NCBI GenBank assembly: GCA_037389465.1
Contig: JAZARR010000074.1
Coordinates: 5,828,001-5,892,000, forward strand
DNA length: 64,000 bases
DNA from: Baylisascaris procyonis
Lineage: Eukaryota; Nematoda; Chromadorea; Rhabditida; Ascarididae
Direction of reading: 5' to 3'
A program made the position numbers and the translations under genes. The stretch's first letter is position 1. Every line of letters begins with the position of its first letter. This document shows positions 10,397 through 23,815 of the stretch, piece after piece. The notes under the pieces are model-generated. The model was not told the DNA's origin. It saw only the letters and a list, made by a program, of their open reading frames with translations, and made no database searches.

Positions 10397-13176
10397 CCAA
10401 TCGCATTTATTTAGTGCAAACCAAAGTGATCTGAATAGCTTCTAAGAAATTCATTAGTACTGCTAGGCTATTTCATGTTGAATATCTGTGAAAGTACATA
10501 AAACTTTCCCTTACATCCTTTCTTGAATTAGAGACTGAAGAGTAAACAAAAAAGGTGTGAATACAGAATGTATCATTTGAACTTTTCACGATGTGTGTCG
10601 CTTCTTTACTCAGATTACAGAGTGGAAAGAAAAGTCGACGAATCTGAGTAGCTCAAACTTTATTCTGAATTGATCATTTGAAACTAATTGCCCCGCTTAA
10701 TCAACATAAATATTCCAGATGACTTCAACGTAGGGCTTTCTTTGCATACAACTCCGGAAAATACAACCACTTGCTGAATAAAAGCTTTCTTTCTTGAATA
10801 TCGATGTCTTTGATGATCCGATAATGAACCACAATCGTCCGCGATTAAATGCCCATTGTGAGCCTAATCAATATCAAAGTAAGTCGAGTCGATAATGCAT
10901 TTTGGTTATGTTTTTTGCTGACGTCCCTCGAATGCAAAGTCGTAGCCGAGGATAGCGAGAAATGGAAACGAACTTCCAGTTGAGCAAATACCATTGCTAT
11001 CGTGGCATACTGATAATGGGTGTGCTTGAGGGACAACATAATCTTGTATATCAGTGAGAAGGGCAGAAAGCTTCTGTGTTACCTTCAACATGAATGCTTT
11101 AAGCCACAGAGAGCGTTTATTTCCTCGTAACGTCTGTAATCCAAAAGCTTATACTCCTTAAGAGTTTTTTGGTGTAACCTACTGGTTTTAAGCTTTTGCT
11201 TTCCAGCCGTGGTTGACTTGTAGCAAAACTGTTTGCACAAGCATGCAGCAAACCCAAGAAGCGCCTGGTGGCTGAAAAAAGCACAGACTTATAGGTTCTC
11301 TTGTTTCTTAGCATTTTCTGAGTCTAAATTTATACCAATAAGCGCTTTTCAGGGACGATCAACTAATAACCATGGAGTTCAATTCCATCTAATTTGCATG
11401 AGCCAGTTCAACTAATAATGCCTACTTTAGCTAGTCTATTTTGAGTCAAAATCAAATCTCCAATGGAGCCGTAATTGTTTCATGACTTCAGTTGTTTCGC
11501 TTCGACCAATAAGCCGATGACCTAACTCAGTTTTTCCTTTGTCCTGGCATACATTTGCAATGCAATTTGCAACATAGGTCAATTCAATTAAAACGCATCG
11601 AAATTTTTCGTTGGATTTTTTTAAACACCGCGGTCACGATCGCATAGATCTTTCAACGTGAAGCGATTGAGTTATTGAATCCTCAGCGAAACTGAGTAGA
11701 GTGCACATTTAAAGATGTGATCTTTTTCCCATCTTTTTGGGAGTAAGGCGTGACTTACATACACCGAATGGAGTGCCTGTCTATTTTCGTATGGGTCACC
11801 ATAATCAGGAAAAGAGTATTGTGCGGTCAACACACAACATTTCCTACATTACAAAGCAATCAATATGTTGCAAAATTAGAAGCGGAACAAATATTGCTTC
11901 CGAGCGGAAAAAGTTCCAAATGCGATCGGAGACACCGCCTTTTGTGTGCAAAGATCGCAGAAACCGGTGACCGTTTAAATGAAAGTCAGATGATATATAA
12001 CGTCATTCCCTATATCAAAAACTAGTTTGCATCGAATTCAACCGTTGTGAGCATGGCAATATTTCGTTTGAGATGAACTGATGGTTATCTATAAATGAAC
12101 ATATAAAAATAATTCAGTTAGCTACGGAGAAAACTGCGAGCGCTGAACACAGCCGAAGTTATTTGGGTATCGTTTTCGATAGTGGTGAGCTCAACGTCGT
12201 CACATAAACAAGTCCAACTGTTCAAAACTCAACTTTTTTTATATCATTCCACCACTCTCTACATCCTAATTTTGTTGTCTTCTCTCGGTGCTAGTGCTTC
12301 TATAGATACTGCTGCCACGTCTACTGTTTCATTTAAGCTCACGCTTCTTTCTTTCGGCACAGATCAGTTATAAATCAACATTCCGCTTTCAATCTTTTAA
12401 AAAATTGCTACCCGAAACCGGCAGTACAGATCATTACCAAGTCTTCTAGGGGAATCCACAATCATAAAACTTAAAGAACCTATTGCATGAATGACATTTT
12501 TCTAATCACTGCAACTTGCTCCTCAGGTAGTGCATTTTACAAGTCGAACCTGCTACTGCAGGTGAATTGTTTCATTTTGATTGCATTTTCTTCTTCCGCA
12601 CAGTTTAAGAAAAAATCTGAGGGGGCTTTTTATTTTCCGCAAACTGCATCAAAACTATAGAACACCATTTTAGGTCAAACACCCCTATAAAGCTATCGAA
12701 CGGAGCAGAAAATTTATTAATATGCATATCTTTAAACAAGAGAACCCCAACAACTCCAGCAATTGTAGCTCAAGATTCTCGAGAGCTAGAAGATTCTGAA
12801 AATGAGAACACCACATAGCGCCCGTCGGCGATAGGAAAACATTCCAGAAATCACGCTTCGCACTCTGTTATTAATTGTTGCTCCTCTGGTAAAAGTTGTA
12901 AGCGTATTGAGAGCTCGGCTTCATGAATGAGGTATTGTTTGGCATATTTCCCGCAGGCGCACTGAAATTTATTAAGATTATTTCAAGGAAGCAATTTCAA
13001 TCTCAGGAAATCATCTCAATAAAGTCTTCGATTGCTGAATAAGAGTCAGAACAGCTTATGCGGCTATCCTTTTCAATTCGAGAAATATTATTATATACCT
13101 AATAATATTTCTCGAATTGAAAAACGTAAAATTTTGATGACTATAAAAGTTTTGCTTTGAAACATTTCAATAAGGC
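10397..13176. other. no supported gene
   Basis: Intergenic. A minus-strand frame at 10906-11091 ends in FAFEGRQQKT and contains several cysteines. It could be an exon, but no partner exon or family was recognised. AT-rich non-coding sequence and one hairpin (listed separately) are otherwise all I see. Confidence 0.4.
13070..13123. repeat. perfect 24-bp inverted repeat with 6-nt loop
   Basis: The left arm at 13070-13093 starts TTTTCAATTCGAG. The right arm at 13100-13123 is its exact reverse complement. The loop is TATACC. It lies just downstream of the alternative last exon of the modular minus-strand gene, so it could act in its 3' region or be a fold-back element. Confidence 0.95.
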
Positions 13177-13329
13177 TTACGGAGCAAACTGTTTCCTCAG
13201 GTGAGGCGGAGTTTTGTCCTCTAAATTCGGCAACTGTGCTAAATCGCGAAGTTCCTCTTCTGAACGCAGTCGGCGACCAACGGTGAATTGCGAATCCGTT
13301 ATATTCGGCAAATTGTTTATATCTTCCAC
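13177..13329 (-). CDS. alternative last exon of the modular gene
   Basis: After the acceptor GTTTTACAG, 50 codons run from 13329 to TAA at 13179-13177. The motif QFTVGRRLRSEEELRDLAQL aligns without gaps to DYVIGKRHLTREELEELREI in the last exon at 14098-14271. Both exons are entered in phase 0 and both carry their own stop. The only recognised phase-0 donor upstream is at 14864. The two exons are therefore best read as mutually exclusive 3' exons of one gene. A tandemly duplicated separate gene end is the alternative. Confidence 0.65.
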   Translation of the reverse strand: MEDINNLPNITDSQFTVGRRLRSEEELRDLAQLPNLEDKTPPHLRKQFAP

Positions 13330-14097
13330 CTGTAAAACTGTCAGCGCGTCTTTAAAACGACACTTTTAATGCTAATCAGTCTCATGCGATTTCGAACATC
13401 ATTTAGACTTCTGACTGCGGAGAGAGAGGGGAGATTGATGCATCAAAGGTCAGTAATCACCCACAGGTTGCATGAAAGCGTCGGTAATATGATTCAGTTG
13501 GCACTGCAAAGAAACTGGGATTCTCATGCTGGACAACAAGAAATATTCTCGAATAAAAAAGTAACGGGTAGAAACGAGAGGAGTTCGGAATTGAAGACTA
13601 TACAAAGGCTTCAAGAAGGTACTCGGATGAACCACTGGCAAAGTGAACCAAAACGAAGGTAAAACATGACAGCAGCAAGTGCAACCAACGTTATGAAGAC
13701 ATTTGTAGCTTCAAAGATACCCCACTTTAAAACTTTCCTCAAAGCCTTATGCAGACCGCTCAAGTGCTCGGAAGTTTCCTCACTCCAATCATTTAAAAAA
13801 AGAATTTCAACAGAATATTGCAACAATTTTTGCAGGTGGAGGAAATATATAACACATCATGCAAATGTCATAAATAAAAATTGTAACTTATGAAAAGGTG
13901 GAACATATATATGAATTCATGTTATCTGGATAATTCTAGACCATTTGAATAGCGAAAAAAAAAATTACTAATATCTACAGCGCTGAATACAAGATGAAGT
14001 TTAAGGCAGCAACTAACATAGCAAGAGAAATGAAACGCATGTAGGTGATGCATTTAGAAGGCAAACAAATTCTGCTAACAAGTCATACAAAAGTCAA

Positions 14098-17000
14098 TTA
14101 AATCTCGATCACCTCATCAGGAGGAAACTCGTAACGATTGATAATAGGTAGCTTCGAACTGTGGCCTGTAATTGATGGTATTTCTCTGAGTTCCTCGAGT
14201 TCTTCACGTGTTAAATGTCTCTTCCCAATGACATAGTCGGAAGGAAGAAAATCTGGATGAGCATTGACCTCCTTAAAAAAACTCTAGCACTCAACTTGTA
14301 ATCTTCACGAACGATGATTTATGAAATGTTCGTGACAGGATTGCATATGTCGGGATTTATGCTCATAAGGGCATTCGGATAACCAGAGACTTAATACAGA
14401 GTAGTTAACAGCATAAATTTTTCTCTCATTCGCTTTTCTTTGTAGTTATAGCGCTTATTTATGCTAGTGTATCTAGTTAAAAAATTACCAAATACAAAAA
14501 AGTGCCAAAAGTGTATAGGTGCGCAAGTGAATTATTTCGTTAAGAGCTGCTTAGCGCACTAGATAGGACGGCAACAGCAATATGGACAAGACATTATCCC
14601 GAAAATGGACGTTTGGCAACTAGCGGGTTACTTGCTAAAGGCGAATAAATAATCTAAACCAATCAAGAGGCATAAATAAAATTCTCTATAGCATTATGCT
14701 GCATTGTCAGGCCGAAAAAAATCGCCTTCAAGGGAAAACTTGGCGAAAATGATTCAAAACGAAGCTTTTCGGGTTTCATTTTCAGAGCATTTAGCTTTTT
14801 CGTAGGAAATGAAATTCAAGTGAAATATGCGTAAGATAGATGAATCTATCAAAATGAAATCACCATAATTTCGGATGGAGTATAGCGAAGTCGTTTTTGC
14901 TCGTAAGTGAGATCCGTTTCGGATGAAACCTCCACACATGGATCTGAAACACTCATTCTTTGAAGGTAGAAAAATTTGCTCATCGGAAGAAAATGAACTT
15001 TTTTTTGCAAGCGATTGATCAAGCTTATCCACTCAACTCCAGTTGAACAAAACGCTTGACGATTCTTTAATGATCTTTAATACAAGAACTGAAATGCATT
15101 CGGCTAATCCCAGTATGTAGCCGCTACTCATACATGCCGTTTCTTACAATTTTCTCATCAAAATATTGCGACAGTTGCACAGCAGACCCACCAACCATGC
15201 AAAATATTTTTTAAAGATATTCTCGTAATTGCTACTACCATATTCATTAAGTCACTTTTTTCATCATCGATACCGTCCCTCGCTCCAACTATATTCAAAG
15301 GAATTAGTTTTTAGCAATGCGTAGATTAATTTAAGTAAAGCGTTAAGTTGAAGGTGAATAGAATATGAGAAATAGACGAACTGGAGATATCTCCGCCTCG
15401 CAGATTATGCCGTTGGTCCACTTTCATATTGCCTTCAAAAACGCAGATTCAATATAGCATTTTCAGTTGTTAATGGGAACAATATAAGAACATCCGAAAA
15501 AATCCAATCATTGCCAACTGTAAACTTCTTCCAACTGCAAATCACAGATATATCCACAAATATCGCACATGTAGTACGAATTACAATAAGTTCTGAGCCA
15601 TAAGTTGGGCCAGGACTATCTCATCAAAGGAGTGATCCCCATTTAACCCAAACCTATTTAACAAATCCATTTTTTCGATCAGTCATCTGCTCAATGTTAT
15701 CGACGCATAGTGTCATGAATGGTTTGAGCTACATATTGGCAACCGAAATTCTGAAGAAAAAACTGTCCGCTTACCGTTTTTATGAAAGCATTCAGGCAAG
15801 CTATTAATGTCGGCGATGCTTTCTTCACCGAATGCTCGACGATTTATCGTTTCATCCGATCGTTGTTGGCGAGGATGGACATCTGAAAGAGCTACGTTGA
15901 CATAAAACATAAGAAATCGAGCAGAATTCAGCTGTTAGCTGATATTTTCAACATGGATTTATCGGATATGGAACAGTGCAGTGGAATGTACGAAATTTAC
16001 ATCTTTTCGATTCTAAGCTCAAATTCAAATATTTGAAATGTTCCCACTATTTTTCAACTATTCAATGAAAATAAATGGAGCAAATTCAATAATCCAAACA
16101 TAAACTCAAAAAGAAATTCAAGCGAATAGAGTTCAAAGTTCAAAGATTCAAGTTTTCATTAATTCAGTCTCTGATTTCTTAATAATTGCAAATTAGTAAA
16201 ACGCTAATGAAACTTAGACAGCGCCTAATCAATCCACGTCAATAATTTACATATGCTTTTATCATTTACTCTGTTTTGTCGAAATTTTTCACAAATAATT
16301 GATGATACCTTAATTCATTAGGTGATAACTGAAGATTACGAAAAGACATAGCCGTCCTTATTGCGCTCCTCTATTTGTGCAATTCATCAAGTGATCTCGT
16401 ACCTTCATAATTCCGTCAAAATAAACGATCTATTCCCTTATAAAACGTATACATTTATCATCGACGTATGCAAATATGCATACGCCCATATATGAAAGTA
16501 TTTATATCCGCAAACATGCAAAATATTCACGCAAATATCTCCGTTTATTGCCAAGTGGTTTATATTTTCATGCTCAGAAATTGCTTTATCGAATGGCTTT
16601 AGCAAAAATTTCGAGAAATTCGAAAGACAGCGATTTTTTCAGCAATTCGAGATCGAAAATCCATTCCTTATGGGTGCTCACCTGAATGGTCGAAATAATT
16701 TGGTAAATTCCTCATTTCAGCGACACTTTCCGGCCCAAACGCATTTCGATTTATGGTGATATCTGAACGCCTAGTCGAGCTACTTGGCCCTTGAGAGCTT
16801 CCTGAAATTTGAAGAATGAAACCCTTTATGAAACTTGTCACCTTTCACTACTTAGGCTGATTATCCAAAAGAATGAATGGTTATTTATTACAGTATACAC
16901 AGACCGTTTTGATACTGTCTGCGCCTCTTGAAGTGATTCACAAAAACTGGTGACACTATCTAATTTCAGCAGTCACTTAGATAATAGCGCCATGGTAATC

Positions 17001-20000
17001 CCAGCTTATTCACCTGCTTATCTCGATGGCCACAGCACTGATAAGCTGAAGCTTTTCCTATCACATCGTTTTGCTGCACATATCAAAACAGTAATTAAGA
17101 CCATACATAGAAGCGGAGCACTATTACGCGACATAGAAACTGAGGCTATTAAGTAAACTAGAAAACGAATTTCAACAATCGTTCAAAAATGATTCAAAGC
17201 ATCCGAATAGTGCGATAATTAAAAATGAAGTTGCTTGCCTACCCGATCTGTAGCTGAAATTCGGGAGGCTGTCGATCTGGCGGAATGTATCAATACCCGG
17301 CAATCCAACAGTATACTGGCTATGAGAGCCAGCTGAAAAATAGTCAATATATTTTTGAAACAATTACCTCAGCACTACAAACATTAAGCCTTTATAGTGT
17401 GCTATATCCAAATTGGAATCATGCCACCGAATGAGCCAACTTATGAAAATGATGTAAAACTAAGTTTTATGCGTGTTTAAAGGAAAGCTCGCTGATTGGG
17501 GGATAAGCCAATGACGTCTTGCAGTAATTTAACGAGGGCAAAATTATCGTTGCCGACAAGTTATAAGATAGAAACTGAGAACACTTCAAAAACCCTTGCT
17601 TTGAACAGAAACAGCTTCAAGCATGCATGCATTATGCACTTTAGAACCAACCACTTTCTACACGGTGCTCAGGCAGGATTCTGATGTCGATAATGCTGTT
17701 CAGCCGCCTTCTTTGATTAGACATCGAACTATCTGCAATTCGAATATCATATGCAACCATATTTATATTGAATCACCTAGAATCGAAAAAAAATGGAAAA
17801 TTCTTGCCGAAAAACGATGGTTCTTTCATTCATGCTCCGCAAAATGGTTTTCAAAAAAGTGTTTTTCCGCATGCAGTACGCGATGTAAATATTTGCATTA
17901 CTTAGCGTCTTCAAAACCTCTCAGAGCGCACTCATGAAGCGCTTCTGAGGCAATTAAAACCCCCATGTGGTGCACAGACTACTACATAGCAATCACCCTT
18001 CAACGTATATATTTCACGAATCGCGCCTACTCCACTACGAATCATCTTTAATACGATTTCTACCGCATAGTCCTCCACGTCTTTTCAACCATCCTGACCT
18101 TTCCCTCAAAAAGATGAAGTATGAGGCTTTATCTTATGAATCTATTCGAAACAAATCGGTAAAACAAAGCATGCATCTTCAGCCTTCATGGCACATCCAT
18201 GATCCTAATCGAAATACTAACATTCTACTAGGCGTTTATAAATTTGCAAAGAATTGGCAGTTTGTTTAAAGTTTAGAATTTTATATGCATATCCCTCGGA
18301 AAATTCGATAATTCCCGTGAACAGCAGGATCCTCTTCACTATGGACGACTTTAATGAGTCGTTAGCTTTCAAAATTTCTCCGTCCCAAGAAAAAAAAATT
18401 GATAAATAATAAAAGTATCGCAAATCTTCTTCAAGCCGATAGCATGGTGAAGTTCAAAGAATTCAACGAATTCCTCTCAGTTATGTTGGATTTTTCGTGC
18501 AAATAGAACGGAAATAGAAAAATCTAAATAGTTTGCAGTGGATGCCACATACATGAAGTGCCACCTCTGCTAGAGAAGCAATTTGGCAACATTCCCATTT
18601 CAGCGATACTTTCCGTACCGAATGCATTACGATTCACAGTCTCTTGTGATGGCGCCCTCATCGTTGTACCTTAAATCCGAAAACACTTCCGTTTCCCTAT
18701 TAATGATCCAGAGTAGATCAAATGACTGCTCGCCCACCATTATACTATTCGGATCCTTGTAACATTTATTTCGTTCAGAATAATAATTACTAAAAAAACA
18801 ACAAAATATGAAACTTTGGAGATGGGCATTTGAAGTCCGCCGAGATTACAACCGCACTTTCCTTCAATCATATCTGATTTCGATGTCGAATTAATAGTTT
18901 AAAATATTCTATTTTCCCGAATTTATTGATTTGGTACTACGACGGAAAACATGAGTTTTAAATGATAAAATTCCACTCACCGTACGCGCATGGCTGTGCA
19001 TTTATCTGAGGAGTGCCACGGTTATCGCTCGCATACGGTCGTCCCATTTGTTGCTGATGGATGAATGGACCACCCATTGCATCTATAATGAACGACGTTG
19101 GGCTGCAACCGCCACAAGAGGAAATAATTTCGCACTTTCGAAAAGTACTTTAAATTTACATAAAGTTTGAGAGGAATTTCTAGCTTCTGGTCAGCCTAAG
19201 CCACACTGCTGGCTCCAATCACACAAGCAAAAAAAAAACGATTAACATATAGGATATTAGCTACTGAAGCGTGTCGATATCTTTGAAAAAGTGTATCGAA
19301 ATATAAATCAAAAGAAAAGACGACATTATAAAATATTTTCTATCGTAGCATTAATGAAATAATGATAGGATTATGCCTAAATACATAAACGATTTATGCA
19401 TTTTTACTAATGGGCGCCTACACCGAACGTTTTTATAAAAATGAGATAGCTTTTTTCAAAAAAAAAGCGTCTTGACAAATTAATCGTTTTCAGTATAGGG
19501 AATTCTTACACTTTTATATCATCGATATTGTTTTAATACCGTTCCGAAAAAGATGAATTAAAAATATTCAAGAAAAGATTTTATAAACAAAGACATTTGC
19601 ACAAAATAACACTACCAGTTGATTCCGTGCAACAATAAATGCCTAAATTGACAAGTAACTTTGAACTTACTAACTGTTGGTCCCATCAACATTTGCGGAT
19701 GTTGTGACGACGTCAATGGAGGGAAACCATGAGGCATATTCTCGGGAGGTTGTGTTGAGCGTACTTGCCACTGCATCTGAGGGGGTGTTTGATTCTGCAT
19801 TGCATCAATGCTACCAGGAAACGGTGTGGACTGGGCAATGGGTCCAACTGGTTGTCCCTGGTGCACTTGAGCTCTTGTTTCAGCTTGCATTGGATTCTGC
19901 ATGAAAGGTGACTGGGGACGCGGCATTTGAAAATAAGGCTGAGGAAGCACTTGTGGATGCATATGATTTCGCACAGCTGATGGCGCCATGGCTCCAGGAG

Positions 20001-23000
20001 GAATCTGAGAAGGAAGAGTGCCGATTGGTTGCGACTGTGTTTGAGAAGATATATGAGGCTGTCCTTGAGGTGGCAACAGTCGTTGATCGTGAATAGGCAT
20101 CTGAGCAGTAGGTCCTATTTGATTTGTCTGAGAAAACAAGGGTTGTTGCATATTGGGTGGCAACTGGCACTGTGTATGAGGAAGTATTTGAGGTCCCGTT
20201 TGTGGCCTTACAGGATGCTGCATTCTAAAAGACGTATCAGGATGCCCTTGTTGTGGTTGAGGCCCACTTGGATAACCGACTTGCCCTGCAAAAGTCGTCA
20301 ATTCATATACAGCTTAATTTTAAAAACCGAAGAATGTCATAGGGACCGGCATGAGGCATTTGTGCAGCCGGACATCTGCATCGTGGCCGGAATGCTTGCA
20401 CCATGTAGATCATAGGCAGCACCAAAACAAAAATGTCCATTCAGCCGTCGATTCTAGCTTGAAGCTTCATTCCAACAGGACTTCAACAGGAAGGTTCAGC
20501 AGGTTTTTCAGGTATGAAGAGTGCGAAGTAAACCTTACCAATGGAAAGAAAATGAACAAATGACGGGAATGGAAAATATCTTCTGATGACTGAATTATGG
20601 AAATATAGAAAGGCGAAAGAAGCAATTGTATAAGCGCTAGACTGTAGTATTCAATAATGGAGATTTAGAGACAAAGCGGGCGAAAGTGGGCGTAGTATAC
20701 CCACGTGGAGCATAAAAATCATCAGATGCTTTGGTAATATTCGGAAGACAAAATAAGATTTTTGAAATATGAAGACGAATGGCTCAAAATGAAAACCACT
20801 GGCAGCACGCAACTCAAGACTATGCCACAGTACCCTCCGTCCAAAGCACTTCTATCTACTATTCGAGAGTTACGTAGATTTTGTAGAAAAATGAAGCGAC
20901 AAGAAATTTTAAATAATTATAACACAAATAAACATTCAAATAAATAACCAATATAAACAAATAGCCATCTGAAAAGCTACAAGAGCGAAACATACCGAAT
21001 GGCTGATATGGAGGACCGAATGGTCGCACGGATTGATGCTGAGGGAACATTTGACCAGCTGCAAAATTTTCAGCCCCATCGCGAATATGCAACAGTAAGA
21101 ATATGTTAAATGTTAAAAGTACATTATAACAATGGAACTCCGTAACTCGAGCCCTGGCTGGCAGTGGGGTATACAGACACAAATATATATGCATATAGAA
21201 CGTGCTCATTATACGTCTTACTATGCGAATCTGTAAATGCCTGTAAAAATCCCGGTGAAACTAAATGAATTCTGTGACAAAATGCCTCTTCAAAAATATG
21301 TGAATAGATATGAGGGTGGAATATAGCGGAGGATTGACTCAGAGGACCGAATGAATGCATAGGTTGTTGCTGTGGCAACATTTGACCGACTATAAAGTTC
21401 TCATTTACATCAACAGCATTTATGACTGAAATCTAAAATATTCATTTTACAAGAACCGTGAACGAAGTTTTTTTTTGAGACGGATAAAATACAATCTCGG
21501 AGATGTCCTCAAAACGTTACCACGATCATTTGATCGCATTGGCAGTTGCACCAACATTGATATTGAAGAAAAGAAATATGAAATCACTCACTGAATCCAG
21601 GCGTATGACTAGGGAAACTGCCAACTTGATTTTGACTGAAGGCGTGAGCTCCACGTTGATCTAGAAGATGTGGAGGAGCTGAAAAACAGTTCAAAATTTG
21701 CAACGCATCTAAAAACTATATGAAGTTTATTTATATGCTTCGACGATTAATAAGAAGTGGTAAAAATCACTGGAATGCTTTAGGTAGGTTTCGAGAAACG
21801 TTTGAACACCTAGCCGGAAGAGCGCTCGTTATAGACTGGACTCAACTGCTAGAGGAGTGTTCCACCTCGGCAACCTCTGTTCATATACACGTTGTTACAA
21901 GTGCGAGGATATTTAAAGGTTGCATGTACATCGGTCACTCCTTTATCCTACTGACCATTTGCACATTTTCACGATGTCACACTTTTTGCACTGACATGCA
22001 CCTTTTCTAACTTAATGAACGCGATAATTCGAGACTGATGTTTTCTGAAGAGAACCCTTAAACTTGCAGCCGAAATGAATTACGCACTAAACGGCAGATC
22101 AAATGCTACGTTCCCAATCAATAGACGTCCATCAATTGAAAATTTCACGCATAATCATTAAAATGCATTGGAGAATTCCACTGAACCAGCTGAAAATGAA
22201 TAGTAAGCACACTCAATTTATGAGATTATCTACTCTAATATGTTGAGTAAGATCTAAAAACATAATGAACATGGAAGTGAAGCTGTTTGCAGAGGAAAAT
22301 GATATGGAATATCTGTTATATTACCTTGTTGCATTTGTATTGGTTCCGCTCGAAACGGTCCAATTGAACCATCTAGAATAAAATCTTGTACTAGAAAACA
22401 CAAAGATTCGATTGAGTCCTCATCCGGAATAACTCAGCATACTAGGAGTATAATTGTATATTTGACGACAGAAAGCATCTCCAAAATATCGGACGGACCT
22501 TTTGATTGCACCGAAAAATGATACCACTTGATGATGAAAAAGATGCAGAAAATATCTCACCGTGACAATGATTTCATTCGTGTATTAAATTATTGCCATC
22601 ATCATAAGAAAATAATAAAACTTTTCTGTTTTCTTAATTATTTACATTCTACTGGAGAGTTTAAAATGTGGAAAAATTTATGCAAAAACAAATCAAACTC
22701 TTATGATCATTGTGCAAATCCTCTACGAAAGAGCCTTTTTCGTAGTTCAAACATACACATCACACATCGGCAAGCTATAGCTGACTTGAAAATCTTAAAA
22801 AAAATATTTCTTGTGAATAGTCAGAACGTTCGAAAAGGCGCAACATTCGCAGAAAATGAAGTATGTAGGACTTCATTGAGCCCTAGGAGGTGTCAACTGA
22901 GAACTTTTGTGCACATGTAATATAGCATTCAAGAAAACTTTGAATGTGTTGCCCAGAGACAAACCTCTTGCGAGTATATTGCTGTTGTAGTCAGAGAGCA

Positions 23001-23815
23001 TTGGCTTTGCATAATCACGCTGCGGTTGCGTTGTACGAGCAGGATCCACTGGTTTTGCATAGTGTGGTCCACTCGTTTCAGCTGCAAGTATATCCATTTC
23101 AGTTCAAGCAACATATGCAACAAGGAAACTAATTAGCGCAACGTTATCATCCTTCTTCATTATTCACGCCGTAAATTCCAACAACGACGACTTTTAATTG
23201 ATTAACCAATTACCTGATGCACGGGGTGTGACACAACTGCAATTAGATAACCTAACAAGTCGCATGTACTGCGGACATTTCTGCTTGAGTGAATGAACTT
23301 CAACGTTTGCTGACATTGATGAGCGCCTATTGATTTTCGACGGCTTTTAATTGTGCTAAAAGAACGGATCCGCCCAGTTCTAATGCAGAGAAATACGGCA
23401 AGCATCTTTATCATTGTGATTTACGTTTCCTGAGAAAACAAACTGAGTCTCGCTACGAATCTTATTCACAAAAATGTCTCTGTGTTAACAGAAACGAAGA
23501 TTTCAGCGTGTCTAAAGCCCAAATCTGGAAGGACGTAAAGCTTTTCAGCTTTCCGGCAGCTTTTTTCTCATCGAAATAAACAGCTGTTATGAGTGAAGCA
23601 ATAAGCTTATCTGGCTAAACTTTTATTAAAACATTTTATCGATTAGCATTTGCTCTACTTTACTCGCATTGAGAGATATCAAACATAAGGATTACTATAA
23701 TGTGCCAAGAATAAGAGGAATAACCTACATGGTTGAAGGCTGCCTTGCTTTGAGCTATGGGTTTCGCTTACTGATTGCGTCGATTGCGCTTGTAATGAGC
23801 CGTCGTTGCTGCTAG
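14098..23815 (-). CDS. modular Gln/Pro-rich protein with repeated L-P-[NDE] exons (main chain)
   Basis: Thirteen exons join in one frame: 23815-23729, 23081-22965, 22372-22325, 21678-21592, 21389-21348 (donor weak), 21058-20996, 20285-19671, 19082-18981, 18669-18565, 17332-17243, 16801-16682, 15882-15775 and 14943-14864, then last exon 14271-14098. All but the last two are symmetrical phase 1-1. The first part is Gln/Pro/Met-rich (GQMFPQHQ, GQMLPQQQ; a 205-codon Q/P exon). The second part repeats a module of about 30 residues: ETVNRNAFGTESIAEM..LPN, TINRNAFGPESVAEM..LPN, TINRRAFGEESIADI..LPE and YTVGLPGI...SLPN, and lastly DYVIGKRHLTREELEELREI. I do not recognise the family. Symmetrical exons make skipping or duplication frame-neutral, so many isoforms are possible. 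A further 48-nt phase 1-1 candidate exon lies at 20394-20347. No enzyme motif is visible. Confidence 0.7.
19671..20285 (-). CDS. 205-codon Gln/Pro-rich exon of the modular gene
   Basis: This is the longest uninterrupted coding exon in the window (615 nt, acceptor TTTTGCAG, donor GTAAGT, phase 1-1). It is dominated by Gln, Pro, Met, Ser and Thr, with motifs such as GYPSGPQPQQGHPD and PPQMQWQVRSTQPPENM, and few charged residues. It should be intrinsically disordered. Codons vary, so this is not a simple DNA satellite. Confidence 0.8.
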
